DNA of 64,000 nt from Marisa cornuarietis (GCA_004794655.1 SMMW01000022.1:682001-746000), one strand, 5' to 3'. Shown: positions 46,501-58,869, numbered from the stretch's first letter. Notes: a model not told the origin generated them from the sequence alone. Translations and numbers: made by a program.

Positions 46501-48736
46501 CGGTTTTCTCCCTCTCTTTTACCTCTTCTCTCACCACATAATGTCAAATCACATCCTACAAATACAACAACACGTCAACAATCTAATTACCTTCTAACTG
46601 ACATTCTAGTGCTGCTGTGAAAGCCTTAACATGATAAAAGAAAATAACGTATCTGAGAACATCACCCTGTGACATCAGATCTGGGTGCAGGAGACTATGG
46701 GGTGGCAAAAGGAAGCAAAGCTGATGCATCCCCAGTTGTTTTGAAGCAGACGATAAGGTTGGGAGGGAAGAGTGGTGGAGGTCTTCAGTATCTTTCAGAT
46801 GGCGCAGTGGGAAATCCATATCTTTTATGTAAAATCCATAAACACGCTGTTTTCTTGTCGTGTAAGTAACTTACAATCCGAAAACAAAGCTGACAAGCTA
46901 CATTGTGAAACACTCCACTTTAATTACCTTCGTAAGAACAACTGCCGCCATATGGCGCACTGTATCGAATCAATAACACTACAGTATCTATTCCAATCTG
47001 CTTTTCCCACTAAAAGCTTTTAGAAAATTTCGGGGTTTTGCGAACATTTACACTATCCAATAAATAATGTGTTTATAACATTCTATACTATATATCTTAA
47101 GTTAAATACTTAACTCCAGGGTAAAACTAAAAAAAGGAATCGGTTTATGGGACAATGCAGGCTGTCTTCGAATCACATTTATTAAATAATTTTAAGTACA
47201 GAGAAGCTTGTTTATGGTCGATTTTTTCATTCTACTTAGATCTTCAGCCAGATCATCTCCAGAAAATGTTGAAAGTTAAAAGAATAGGTTTTTCTAACGA
47301 TAAGTTGTATTTTACAGATTTACAGTTTGTTCTTCCAGTTCAGGAACCCTCTGGCTCGTACGGCACAAAACAGATACAGTTATCTTGTTCGCGGACTTTT
47401 TCGCATCAGTAGAATAAATCAAGTACTGTAACTATGTGGGGTGAATAAGTAAGAATCCCGTCAGTAATTGTCATTTTGATTGGCTAGAGACACACACAGG
47501 TAATGATCCAGTGTTGCTCGACTTTGGAACAGAAGGCTATACGCTGGAATCTCACTCGGGGCCAACGCACATCAGGCAAGACACATATACGTAGCGAAGA
47601 GAAAGAGGGCTGGGCCCTGCTTTAAGATAGGCCATACCCTACAAACCGTGACCCATCTTTTCTTCATCACCTCTACTGCCACTAAGTTATGGAACCTAGC
47701 TGTACAGCACAGCGCAGCTTCTAGAAGTGTCTTTAACGTCAGTCTGGCACCACCTCCCCTCCTAACCTCTCTTTTGCTGTTCTTTGCTCTTTTGTTCGAG
47801 GTCATGTTCACGCCCTTTTCTTTCTCCTTCCTTTCCGGTTCTGTTTGTCCCGCCTATAACCTTGTGCAGTCTGTCATCTTGTGAATCACAAGCTATACTG
47901 GGACCACGCCTGTGACCACCTCTCCCTGCAGAGCAGGGCGGTTCAGGAACGTATCGAGTTCTCTCGAGGGCCTTTTTAGGTTAGTCATTCTCATTTGTGC
48001 CCCAAATTAAACTCTATTCTAATGAGATCCAGTAGGTTACCAGATTTGTGCCTTGTGTGATACAAATAGATAACATTTTGACGTTGACCGTGTAATTATT
48101 GTTCTTTATGTGTAGTATGCACATATGTAATCGTTCTATATATCCTTTAACATTTGCTAACAGTTTGAGACGGACAAGGCGTGCGGTGCCGTTAAGTTTG
48201 TATACATAAATAACATAATCCACTCATTGTGTGAGGAATTTTATGACATTTCGATTTTGTTGATGCAGTATTGCAGGTATCAGTGATGGCAATTAGGCAC
48301 CGTGTGTGTGTGTGTGTGTGTGCACGCGCGTGTGTAACAATTTCACTTCCGTCGAAAAGAGTTCATCACATGAAAAGTGTGTAATTTGTATTAAATTATA
48401 AAATAACTACTGCTTAAATTCACTTCAGTCTGTCTGCATGTCTGTCTGTCTGTCTGAGAGACGGATTTAGCATTGGTGTGTCGATCAGAGTATGTGGATC
48501 AAGGTATGGGTCCCTACCCTGACAGACAACTGTCAACCCTGTCGTGAACTTTCCACAATCAGTTTATCATTGTCGAAATAATAGTAGCAACAACACCAAC
48601 AACTATCAGCCATAACAACGTATTAGATTAACAGCAATAGTAACAGCTTGGAATTAAAGAAAAATCGACAGGGTAGATAATTATCTCATGCGATTGCGAA
48701 AGACATTAAATAAGAGTAACTTCCCTTGGTGTTAAC

Positions 48737-48842
48737 ATGGCATCGACTGTTCCTCAAGTTCCTGCCTCCCTTCGCCAAATACAGCACTACATGAAAACAG
48801 CTGCCGAACATGACAAACGAGACGTTGGGGTTGCCTATTACT
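48737..48842 (+). CDS. VTA1: VTA1 exon 1
   Basis: Starts MASTVPQVPASLRQIQHYMK and ends in VAYYC split by a phase-1 GTAAGA donor. The first helix of the N-terminal MIT-like region. Confidence 0.93.
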
Positions 48843-51800
48843 GTAAGAAAAAAAAATTTGTGACAGTTTTCTTTTGTTTGTCTAATTTGTAATTCGACTC
48901 TAAACTGAAAGCGTTAGGTATTTCTGGATGTAACTTGTGACTCATTTTACTTTTTTTTAGTGACGATTAGTAAACGAATTCACTAATCGTCGAAAAATTA
49001 CAATACTGCTTCAAGAACCCCCTCCCCCTTACATTATTTTACTATATGAACTTCTTTTCACACAAAAGGTTTTTTGTTTTAGAACGTCGTATTTAGTGTT
49101 TAAGTAGTTGTCATTTACCGAAACGTAGCTGCTATTGTACTTATCATTATTTATACGCCAGTATTATCGTAAGACAAAAGGCTTGGGAATTCTTACTTAG
49201 CTATATTAAGAAAATATATTAATCAAGAGATCAGTGCAGATTTCTTTCATTCCTAGTGAAATTTGTCAAAATTGCAGCAGCAGTGTCAATGTGTATGAGT
49301 CTCTGGTGCTTTTTCTTAACCCAGCTATGTGAACATGCAAATCAAATTCTTTTTATGACAGCTTACTGCTTGGCTGGTCATTACCAAAACCCATGTCTCA
49401 TTAATGCCATCAAGCATTTCAGTAACAACGTTGAAATATTTCTTAATTAAGTAAGAAATGCAGACTTTTGCCATTGCAAGAAGGACACTAATATTTTTGT
49501 TAGGTCGCCTATACGCTCTGCAAAAGGCAATGGAGATCGACAAGAAATCTCCAGAAGCCAGGCAGTTTCTTGTTTCCCTAATGGATTACCTGGAAAAAGT
49601 AAGCTTTTCCAATTTTATAAGCTTATGTATTAATATAGTACTATGAATTCCAGAATGTCGAGTTTGCAACTGCTGATTGTTCCCTTGACCTGTTATACTG
49701 CTTTTAAATTCTTCTATGCCAACGATTTCATCTTTTCAAAGAAAAAGTTTCTCATGCAAGACTTTATTTAGATTTAAAAAAGAAAAATGGTAATGTCAAC
49801 ATTTCCTGTGACATGACAGAGGCGGCAGCAGACATTATGGTCTGTTCTCTACTAGGTGCAGCAGGGTAGGAGTATCTAAATGGTTGATATATCATAATAC
49901 TATATTATACTTATATCATCATTATTTTTATTCAGGTGAAGAAAGAGCATTCAGAGGAGGCCATCCATAATGAGGTAGTTGGGCAAGCACATATGGAGAA
50001 CTATGCTCTCAAGGTCTTTTTGTATGCTGACAATGAGGATAGAGCTGGGCGCTTCACCAAGTGAGTTTATCCAGGACCTCATTTGTATAATGAGATGTGT
50101 GAATATAGCTGTACCATCGGGGAAAAAAATATAGCCACGTGAATGGAGCTACTTTATAAAAAAGTTTTTGTAAAGAGTTATTGTTCTGATATTGTTCTTA
50201 TGTGTGCTAAATCTCTGCAGGGATGTTGTCTGTCACTCATATTTTATATCATACCAATACCTGCAGAAGTACTGATGAGAATAGCTATCTTGGTAAATTC
50301 TCAGGGTTAGTTTGTTTGATTGAGTTCAGGCAAACATTGTATACAGAAGTAATAGGCACAAAGTAACTTTCTTAACTGCACACTCTTCCCAAGTTATAAT
50401 TCCCATTGGGATTAATAAAGTTGGTTGTCATCTTCAATAGAATCATTATTTCAGCCATTATAATTGTCGACCCATCCAAGAAACATCTTCAGCATCAGTC
50501 ACTCTCCTCTATTGCAGGAATGTTGTTAAATCTTTCTACACTGCAGGGATGCTATTTGATGTGCTGGGCACATTTGGAGAGCTGTCAGAAGATGTGAGTT
50601 GCACGACAGAGTAAAGTATTCAATCATGCTCATGTCCACATTCAATCATTGTCCACTGCCAGTTTGTCATCATCCTTTCATTATTATTATTTTGCAATTT
50701 TCAGCCACAGACTTGACTCATTGAGTTTTCCAAAACAAACTTCAAAACAGATTGACATAAAAGCTGCATTCAAACAAAGACCAAACTTATTAACAAACAT
50801 ACAGAGACATAGCAACACGAAATACAAGGTAGAAAAAGAAAATGTTGCATGCAAGTATGAACACAACATCTAAAGGATAACAGAGTTTGGGTGAGGCAGA
50901 GTTATTATCATTATCATATCATTTTTATATCCTGCTTATCTAGAAGGATTAGAGAATGGCTTGGGAAAGTTATTCTGTCTTTGAAACAGTCTTGGACATA
51001 ATTTCAGCTCTAATGTTCTATATTACAGCTTGTCAAAAATCAGAAGTATGCCAAGTGGAAAGCAGCTTACATCCACAGATGTCTTAAGAATGGTGAGACT
51101 CCACTGCCTGGTCCGATGCTAGATGACAATGAGGGTAAGATGTGGATGATGGATGTACAGTGACAATGAACTGCATACAGAATTACTTGTGCCGGTTACA
51201 AACCAGCAGAGATGTCTTGATGAAGCACTACAGAACACTGTCTTTTAGCTGTTAATATCATTTGTCATCTTTTTCATAGTACATGTTCCAACAAGTAGGC
51301 CATCATTTCAAGAAATTATATAAATAGTTCACAGTTTAACATTCCCTGGTCAGCCAAATATACTTGACAGTAGCATGGAAATTTTGTGTGTATCTTGCAT
51401 AAGCTAGTAGTGCATTTTCTTAATTTTATTTTGCATTGTCTTGCTTTTTGTCTTTCCTTGTTTTTTTCTCAAGATATTGGTATTGGATTTGAAGATTTCT
51501 CTCAGCCAGGATCATCTTCCTTGGCAGCTCCTGGTGGTATGTTTCCCACCCCTGGAGTTCATGCTCCTCCCACTACACCACAAGACCCCCCTGCAGCAGC
51601 ATACACCCCCCAGCCAACTAATCAACCTGTACCAATACCACGGAAATCTCCTCCGCAGGAGATTATTGCTGACTGGCAACCACAACCTAATCCAGGTAGT
51701 GTCTTGATGGTTATGCATAATAGATGGTTAATGTGTAAAGTTTATGTGTAATAAGAGTATTCTTGTTTGTTCCATGTTTCCCTTCCTATGTTAAAGGGGC

Positions 51801-52271
51801 ATGAATGCTAATATTTAAAGTTGAAAAGATTTGAAAATGACAGTGGCCGTAGTCTTTACAGTATTTAGGTATACATGGTTTTGACAGTGTATAGGTAAAC
51901 ATGGCCGTAGTCTTGACAGTGTATAGGTGCACATGCACAACCTTGATGTCAGTGTTGCTGACCTCTTTCTGTGCAAGTTAATTTTGGTCCAGATTTTGGG
52001 AAACGGTATCTTGCTCTAAGCTTTATCCCACTAGTAGAAGAAAAATTGTGTCCCACTAACAGACTTGTCAATTAGGTGTGTAGTAATAGTAGATGATTTG
52101 TTTTTAAATTTTGTCTGAACAGCCGGCGTACAGCTCACAGCCCTGCACTACCAGAAGGCAATTAAGTTCTGTAAATACGCCAGCAGTGCCATGCAGTATG
52201 AGGACGCTGCCACAGCCATTGACAACCTGAGTAAAGCTCTGAGAATTCTGACCACAGGGAAAGACGTATGA
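48737..52271 (+). CDS. VTA1: VTA1, vacuolar protein sorting-associated protein VTA1 homolog (7 exons, complete)
   Basis: VTA1 (LIP5) activates the AAA ATPase VPS4, which disassembles ESCRT-III during multivesicular-body formation, cytokinesis and membrane repair. Seven exons (48737-48842, 49504-49598, 49936-50060, 50518-50593, 51029-51134, 51474-51695, 52123-52271) join in frame to 292 residues, close to the 307 of human VTA1. The N-terminal tandem MIT-like region (about 1-150) includes IQHYMKTAAEHDKRD, ENYALKVFLYADNEDRAGRF and KYAKWKAAYIHRCLKNGE, all near-identical to the family. A proline-rich linker occupies exon 6. The C-terminal VSL domain that dimerises and binds VPS4 ends KALRILTTGKDV before the TGA. 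Upstream ATG context AACATGG is good. Neighbours give no functional link. Confidence 0.95.
49504..49598 (+). CDS. VTA1: VTA1 exon 2
   Basis: Reads RLYALQKAMEIDKKSPEARQ then FLVSLMDYLEK. Acceptor TTGTTAG, donor GTAAGC, leaves phase 0. Confidence 0.94.
49936..50060 (+). CDS. VTA1: VTA1 exon 3
   Basis: Reads HMENYALKVFLYADNEDRAG then RFTK; the ENYAL..FLYADNEDRAGRF block is the most conserved part of the family. Acceptor TTCAG, donor GTGAGT, leaves phase 2. Confidence 0.96.
50518..50593 (+). CDS. VTA1: VTA1 exon 4
   Basis: Reads NVVKSFYTAGMLFDVLGTFG then ELSED. Acceptor TTGCAG, donor GTGAGT, leaves phase 0. Confidence 0.94.
51029..51134 (+). CDS. VTA1: VTA1 exon 5
   Basis: Reads LVKNQKYAKWKAAYIHRCLK then NGETPLPGP. 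End of the folded N-terminal region. Acceptor TTACAG, donor GTAAGA, leaves phase 1. Confidence 0.95.
51474..51695 (+). CDS. VTA1: VTA1 exon 6: proline-rich linker
   Basis: Reads IGIGFEDFSQPGSSS and a Pro/Gln/Thr-rich stretch ending ADWQPQPNP. Low-complexity linker between the MIT-like region and the VSL domain, variable across species. Leaves phase 1 at GTAGTG. Confidence 0.9.
51850..52060. repeat. Dispersed repeat with GTAGTCTTGACA core, in VTA1 intron 6
   Basis: GGCCGTAGTCTTGACAGTGT occurs in a short tandem, followed by TGACCTCTTTCTGTGC and TTTTGGGAAACGGTATCTTGC. The same blocks in the same order occur at 60960-61185, and parts at 45290-45420 and 46038-46140. Confidence 0.6.
52123..52271 (+). 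CDS. VTA1: VTA1 exon 7: VSL domain and stop
   Basis: Reads QKAIKFCKYASSAMQYEDAA then DNLSKALRILTTGKDV and TGA. This is the C-terminal VPS4-binding helical hairpin of the family. Confidence 0.95.
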
Positions 52272-52487
52272 ATTCTGTCCTGTTAGCCAGACCTCCCAGA
52301 TTGCCTTGCAGAAGTTTGATGACAGGTCTGATCAAATGGCACGTTTTTTTGTTTTTTTCTTATCCTGTACTTGCAGCGTGATTTTTGATCAGCAGACAGC
52401 ACTGTGAGGACAATGATTGTCAAATTCACATAGCTGACTGGATCAAAGCAATCTGAGTCCTGAATGACCTTAACCTAGAATTGTGAT

Positions 52488-52493
52488 AATAAA
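52488..52493 (+). terminator. VTA1: Candidate VTA1 polyadenylation signal
   Basis: Canonical AATAAA about 215 bp after the VTA1 stop codon. It is the first such hexamer I see downstream, so the 3' UTR may be short; later ones are possible. Confidence 0.4.
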
Positions 52494-52499
52494 GGGACT

Positions 52500-53750
52500 G
52501 AACCCGTTGTTTCTAACCTCGACAGGTCCCTTCTACAATTGTGAAAGCTGGAGAGACTGTATAAACGTTATACAACATAATTTTCTCATTAAACTTCTCT
52601 TGAGATCATTTAGAATATTTGAAAATAGTAATGATCTTAAAATTTGTAAAAATTCAAACTTAACTTTTTTTCTGGGAGATGGGAAGGGGGAAATAAAGCA
52701 GCAACATGGAAAAATTTATACCATTGAAAAATGGTACAAATATTACAAAAGAGCAAGATGTTTTCAATAATCTTTTCCCTTACATTGTGTTATTTGTGTT
52801 GTCTCCCTTCTGGTGTTTGCAAGCAGTCTCAACATGGAATACTATTGATGCAAATGAATGAAGCAAGTTAAAAAAAAATTTTTTTAATACAAGGATTTAA
52901 ATTGACTGAGTATTTTTTGACAAAGATCATATTGTAACACTGATGTTAATATGAAGTGGATTGAGTTGGAGCAGGGGTGGAGACCTTATAACATGTGCAC
53001 ATATTACTTACAGATGCATTAAATGGAATTGTTCAGTCTTCACATTTATGCAAATTCATTTAAGGATTACTTTAATTATAGGTGTGCACATATCATTCAA
53101 CATTACATACACAACATAAATAATACACAGACACTCTGACAATGCATGCAAGCACACCTATCTACCAATAGATTTATGAGAGTGTTACATACATCTTGGT
53201 GTGAGTTAGTAAAAACTGATGAGCAGACAGCTGCTGAAAGCTTCTACCCAGACATCTACCAACAGGGCATATCAGCACTTTCAGAAAAATGCTCATTTTT
53301 ACTCGACATATTTAGTTCTTAAGTTACATTATAAATTATGTTTCCTGTTAGTATGGGGTGGGTAGGCAGGTTTGTTTTTTTAACTCCAGTGTTTTGTGTT
53401 CCTGCTAATTTTGGCACTTTGGTATTTTCCTGTTTAAAAATAGAATTTTGTGCTAATCAGCTCAAAGCTCCTTTCGGGGTTTTCTCTGTCTCTGTTTTTA
53501 GCAAACAGCTTTTGTAGTCCTCAGCTGTTTTATAAAAAAAAATGCATGAACTAGCTTTCATCCTCTAGATATTTTTACACAGCTAAGGTGCTTTTGTAAA
53601 ATATCATTTACAAATTGGTATTTGTGGACAAGGTTACAGGAAAGTGAATCTTGCCATCAAAGAAGAAGAGGTGTTGCTTGTTTTTAAAAGTTTTTATTCT
53701 AGGAAATTGTTTCAGAGTAAATAACACTTTTTCTAATGATGGTTTACACC
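52500..53750. other. Spacer between VTA1 and the WBP4 retrocopy
   Basis: A/T-rich. CAGGGGTGGAGACC at about 52973 resembles a hAT-type end, but I find no partner. Nothing else seen. Confidence 0.5.
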
Positions 53751-53842
53751 CCCCCCCCCAAATGTTAGGTCAGTTGAGCGTGTAGAGGCTATATCATTGT
53801 AGAGGGAAACTGTTTTTTTCGAAGGCAGTCGTAGTTCAGATA

Positions 53843-54758
53843 ATGGCAGATTATTGGAAATCTCAACCAAAGAAGTTTTGTGAATTTTGCAAATGTTGGA
53901 TTGCAGACAATAAACCAAGTGTTAAATTTCATGAGAAAGGCAAAAGGCATAGGGAGAATGTACAGAAGAAAATTGATGAGATGCGAAAGAGAAGTGCAGA
54001 AAAAGCAAAGGAACAGGCAGAACTGGATGAAGGAATGGCACAAATGGAAAAAGTAGCATTAGAAGCCTTCAAGAAAGACCTTGCAAATGACAGTTCCCTT
54101 GCAGAACAGTATGGAGTTAAATTGAAATCTGCTGAGGACAAAGAAAAAACAGAAGACTCTACAAAGGGATCTTCTAAAGGGGAGCTAGACAATGCTGAAA
54201 TAGCTACAGTGCCAGCCAAAGTGAGGGAGTGGTTTGAAGCCAAGTCACCAGAAGGATATTCATATTATTGGAATGTCGGCACAAATGAAACCAAATGGGA
54301 ACCCCTAGATGATTGTGTTTCACTAGCTGAGCAAGAGGGGCAGATAACGCCAGATGACCCATTAGATAACTCAGAAAAGGATCAAAGCTCTGAGGAATGC
54401 AGCAAAGAATCTCCACAAGAATTAGAAGATGATGACTCCTGTGAACCTCCACAGAAAACCCTACGTGTGGATATTGGGTATAGATCAGCATATGATGCAT
54501 GGGAGACTGTTGAAAAAGAACCGTTGCCAGAACTTGATTTACCTGGTGAAGAATTACCAGTGGAAGAATTACCTGTTGAAGATATTCCTCTTCCTGGAGA
54601 GATTCCTGATATTGTTGAAAAGCCAGCAACAAAAAAAAGATAAATTTAAAGAAAAAGTGGTACCTTCTCTTGGAGGTACATCAGGTGGAGCAGTTGAATT
54701 TAAAAAACGTAAAATAACCTCAGGTGCTCGAAATATGAGGCAGAGAGATGATGATTAA
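53843..54758 (+). pseudogene. Intronless WBP4/FBP21-like retrocopy, frameshifted near the C-terminus
   Basis: WBP4 (FBP21) is a spliceosomal protein that binds proline-rich partners. An uninterrupted 266-codon frame (53843-54643) starts MADYWKSQPKKFCEFCKCW. A U1-type C2H2 zinc finger uses Cys13, Cys16, His30 and His36; a lysine/glutamate-rich coiled segment follows; a WW domain lies at about 122-155 (REWFEAKSPEGYSYYWN then ETKWEPL); the tail is acidic. Vertebrate WBP4 has two WW domains; only one is visible. The frame ends at an eight-A run (about 54632), and the conserved basic C-terminus (FKKRKITSGARNMRQR) continues in another frame to 54758. One extra A explains this, either a mutation or a sequencing error. 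No introns, a flanking 16-bp duplication and an A tract mark it as a processed copy. It may still be expressed. Confidence 0.85.
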
Positions 54759-55051
54759 TATAGCGAGTATTAGCAAAACGACACCATTTCGCTGATAGGT
54801 AGAGGAAAGAAATGCAGGTATGGTTAAACTGTGTGATCACTATCAGTGTGACGCTCAGCATGTTCACTGAGCTTAAGTATGCATGTTTTTTATGAAACAA
54901 ACGGGAAAAAAGTAACCGCTATTTCCTATTATAATGACTGTAGCAAAGCAGCATAATACCTTTATTTATTTTCTCCATACTACAAGAGACGGAAGGAACA
55001 AGGAGGATGAATGAAGAGATTAGTAGAGTGCTGCCCTTTGATAGAACAATT

Positions 55052-55505
55052 GCTTAAATGAGGGATGGGGAACCTTTTTTCTGTCAAGGTTCATTTGGAT
55101 ATTTATAAAATCATTCACCGGCCACACAAAATTATCAGCTTAAAAATTAGCCTACTAAATTTGGTAAAGCCGTAGTTTCCCCCCAGTGTCTTAGCACTTT
55201 TGCAATGTGACTCTCCCAGCCTGCCTGGCTCTTACTGTCCTCTGAGTTACTGCAATACAGGCAGACCAGCCACTGGCAGCTGACAAAAGGCACACGTCTG
55301 TTCCGTCATGCACTCGTAAGTGTCCTCTCTATCCCATAATGGGCGATCCTTGCTTGTCCCTCAGAATTTATGTCATCATTATGTTAAATTTGTTATAATT
55401 AAAAGGTCCTAGATTTATTGAATTTTGAATCCCGCCTGTGGCTGCCTAGACAGGATGAGACCAAATAATTTTGCAGGCTGAACGTTCCCCACCCCTGGCT
55501 TAAAT
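55052..55505. repeat. 8-bp target-site duplication GCTTAAAT around the hAT-like element
   Basis: Exact direct repeat at both edges of the element; the 8-bp length is the hAT superfamily rule. Confidence 0.82.
55060..55497. mobile_element. hAT-like non-autonomous element, 438 bp, in the WBP4 retrocopy 3' UTR
   Basis: Starts GAGGGATGGGGAACC and ends CGTTCCCCACCCCTG, which are imperfect terminal inverted repeats of the CAGGGGTGGGGAAC type seen in many animal hAT MITEs. An 8-bp target-site duplication GCTTAAAT flanks it at 55052-55059 and 55498-55505. No transposase frame. It must have inserted after the retrocopy or been present in the source transcript's 3' UTR. Confidence 0.82.
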
Positions 55506-56312
55506 GAATTGATGCAGGTATAATAGCTGTAAATTTGAATCCTTTTTAAACAGCTGCTGTTAAACATGTTGTATTTAAAATCTGATGAAATTATTTTGTA
55601 TAGCAAACACATCTTGTGCATGCACCAACTTTTTATTTGTAGCTGAATCTGACGGCTCAACCAGTTTACTTGTATCAAAGATTTTGTCATATTGCCAGCA
55701 CTGACAAGAATGCCATTAACACTGGGCCCTGCATGTGATTCGTCATCATGCAGCCTTAGGTCATGCCATGTTAACATAGTCGTGGTCAGACTTGTGCAGT
55801 AAATTCCCAGTGTCCATTGAGTTAAAATATTTATTTTGGAGAATAATTTTACAGCTGAAATTGTATATCTGTTTATAGTGGTCACGATTCAGGGAGGTAC
55901 CTTATCTGGGATAATTTCAGAATTTATATTTTGAAACTTTTAGGTAAAAAAAAGTTTAGAATTGGATGAAAGCAATGAAGTAACATTTGAATTTTTTTAT
56001 TAAGGTTTTTTTTCTCCTCCAAATCCTAGTCACTTTAGACACCTGCATGCAACTTACCTTATTTCACTTTTCTAGCATGTAGCAGGGTATTTTTTTATAG
56101 CTTTTGTCATTAATCCTGCTTTTTTTCAATACTTCTTCAAAGTGAAGTCTGTTGGTGAAATGTAAATGGGTTTGTTTTGAAACTGCTGAGTGCTCAAGTT
56201 TCAGAAATTTCTGGCCCTTATAGAAAACAAATCTGAGATGCTATGTTGAAATGCCTTGACATAACAAAGAATATATTGGAGGAAAAGCTTAAAAAAAAAT
56301 GTTAGGTCAGTT

Positions 56313-57860
56313 CTGCATGACCAGCTCAGTAACAAAATTTTTCATTTGTATTGCTCATGTTATTGTCTGCATTCATTTGGCAAGAATGTTAAACATTCTG
56401 TTCTTGTGTAATCCTCTGCTAGTCATCTTCCAAAACCTTTCATCTTTGGCCTTTTGTTGTTCATTTCTTTCTTAGTGCCAACCTCCTGTGTAAAGTACAT
56501 TTTTACCAACTCAATCGGATTAAGAAATGCTTGCACAGAAAATTCTTTTTTAATAAGCACATATTGTCCTTGCAAAAACAATTATTTCGCTGATTTTAAT
56601 ATGTTTTATTCTTATGTTTAACTTTGTTTTAATTTTATGTTTAGTGAAACTACTAAAACAAATAATATTTGGTGTTCTGTTAGCATTATGTAATGTGATT
56701 ACATTATTGAGATCACTCTGATACAAAGATTAACTTAAAATTGGGTCTTTTTTAATTTTATGAGCTAATATGTATGATTAATCATAGCCTTTGTGGGAAA
56801 ACAGAGCGTGCATGCACATATGTGTGTGTGTGTGTGTGCATGCCTGTATGTGAGGACATGAGAGTGCATGTTAGCACATATGTAAGTCATTGCTGTGTTG
56901 TATTTATGTATACCTCTTGTAACTCTAGAACACTCATATCATCATTGCTGAGAACGAGATTAAATGATCTGTACAAATGGCCTGTACATTTAATAGTAAC
57001 CAAACAACAGTTGATTGTGAGAATGTGCGGTTATTTCTGAGTAACGGGGGTCTTTTATGGCTTAGCTTTAACATTACAGTGAGGTACATGTATGTACCCA
57101 TCAGTCACTTAGCTGTAGAGCTAAATGTCTTGACTTTGCTGAGTACACGCTTGCAATTTTTTTTTCGTCCTATTATCGCCAGTATATCATCTTTTTTCAT
57201 GCGAAGCAACTTGCAGATTATCAACTAAAAGTGGGGACTGCTTGTTAATAGCCTAAACAATACCTACCACTTTTAGGCAACATTAACTCTGTGTGTGTGT
57301 GTGAAAGAGAGGGAGCGAGAGAGATGTCGAGATCTCACTGGGAAGGAAAAAATGATTAATTTTTTTAATTAGTATTGGTATACTTTATTATAGGGAATGA
57401 CAGTATTTTATGTAGTCGATCGACCCGATAAAATTTATTGATACTGAAAATACACTGCCATCGTTCATAGCACTTTATATGCTACAAAGGGCTAGTGACC
57501 TTTTAACCCTGCGTATTGGCATATTGCAAACAACTGGATTGACGTACGCGTATATGTGTTGCTTATGTGAGTAGCTTATAGGTAGAATCTGACGATGTAA
57601 GGAGTGTTATTATTAGGACTAGTGGGGAAAGCACTCCAGCACGCCTGTTAATTGTCTCTCCACATGCATGATATATTTCGCAAACCCAGTGCATCAATGG
57701 GGAGCGGGAAGATTTATAGGGGGCCTACCGGAAAAATATTTGGTGGTAAACTCGTGAATATAGTTTTCACTTTCAAGTGTCTTTAATATTAGTCTCGCAG
57801 CATAAGCTTTTAAGAGGCTGCAGAACATGTGGAGGTAATGAAGATTGCAGACTATTACCA
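56313..57860. other. Gene-free stretch after the retrocopy
   Basis: A/T-rich with short GT runs at 56.82 and 57.29 kb; nothing coding recognised. Confidence 0.6.
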
Positions 57861-57869
57861 AACTAAAAA

Positions 57870-58260
57870 TATACAGATTAAATGTCCGCTCAGTTCTCCT
57901 ATATACCTCAGAAAATTGGAGAACCAACAAGAAGACCGAGAGCTGGTTCAGAGGATTCGACTGACGATGTCTTCGTCGAATCAAGCGAGTCACGATCAAA
58001 GAAATTAGACGCACAGACATCAATGGCAGCGTGAAACAGCCATGATGGAGGTGACTGGGCCACGTCTTGTGGATGGACAAGACCAGGTATCCACACTCTG
58101 GGTTCATAAGAGCTCAACCAGGAGGAAGAAAGGTACGTGGCGATGAACTGTCGAGGAAGAGATGGAAGCAGCGGGCAAGACCTGGCACGAAGTCAGCTAG
58201 CTGGCTCGCCCAGGACCGAGATTCGTTTGTACCTGACGCTCCAGTCGGAAGATGAGGATT
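57870..58260 (+). mobile_element. Non-LTR retrotransposon C-terminal fragment
   Basis: Broken frames read LGHVLWMDKTRYPHSGF, GGRKVRGDELSRKRW and SWLAQDRDSF. These match the GHvlRm...G.R..GRP...W......W...AqDR..W tail of RTE/jockey-like reverse-transcriptase proteins. An in-frame stop and frameshifts make it inactive. Confidence 0.6.
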
Positions 58261-58869
58261 AACAACTAAACTATTGTCAGCATCAATCTACCGTGTTAAA
58301 CTGCGCTGACATCCGCTCCCTTTTGTGTGTGGTGGGGTGGAGTGGGCTGTGCTATGCAAGTCGTTTATATTATTATTATTAAACCTACCGGAAGCAACAA
58401 GAAGTCTCGCTCGTAGCTTGTTAAACACGATTGAGTTTTCATTCTCTGGATTGCCGTGGGTCAAGAAATGTGGAGGGTCTGCCCAGCGTAGACCGAACGC
58501 TAAATGTAGAGGAAAACTTTTTAAATGTATTTTTAAAGAAATTTACAAATAGGATTACACCTACGCTTCTAGATCCGCCAGTTTGCTCCCTGGACGTACC
58601 TCTTCTCACTGACTACGAGCATGCTACATTTGGTTACTTGCTGGACAGCGTCGACAGCAAACGTATCATCAGACAGCAAGCTACAGAATGCAAAATCTTT
58701 ATACTTAGTAGAAGGCAGGCCACAGAATATTTAGAAAGTAGACGCCGCTTCCGAGGATGACTCCTATGGTAAGCGCGTGAGACCAAGTCGGTAGGGTACA
58801 ACCTCAGGTCAGAGCTGTGAAAATATCTTGTACATAAGTGTCAAATAAATCAGCCTGTGGAAACAGCTA

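Larger units (their letters stand above)
44540..48700. other. Gene-free stretch upstream of VTA1
   Basis: Dispersed-repeat pieces (45.3, 46.04 kb), (GAT)n at 46.01 kb, a SINE at 46.34 kb, a (TC)n tract. No exon recognised. The last 150 bp presumably include the VTA1 promoter, but no core motif was identified. Confidence 0.55.
53760..56312 (+). mobile_element. Retroposition unit of the WBP4 copy with 16-bp target-site duplication
   Basis: AAATGTTAGGTCAGTT occurs at 53760-53775 and again at 56297-56312. Between them lie a short 5' UTR, the intronless WBP4 frame, a long 3' UTR and a nine-A run (56291-56299) that overlaps the second copy. This is the classic product of LINE-type target-primed reverse transcription of a polyadenylated mRNA. 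AATATA about 20 bp before the A run may be the original polyadenylation signal. Confidence 0.85.

Noticed and set aside
54204..54632. 142-codon minus-strand frame
   Set aside because: Antisense shadow of the WBP4 copy, caused by its biased Glu/Lys/Pro codons.
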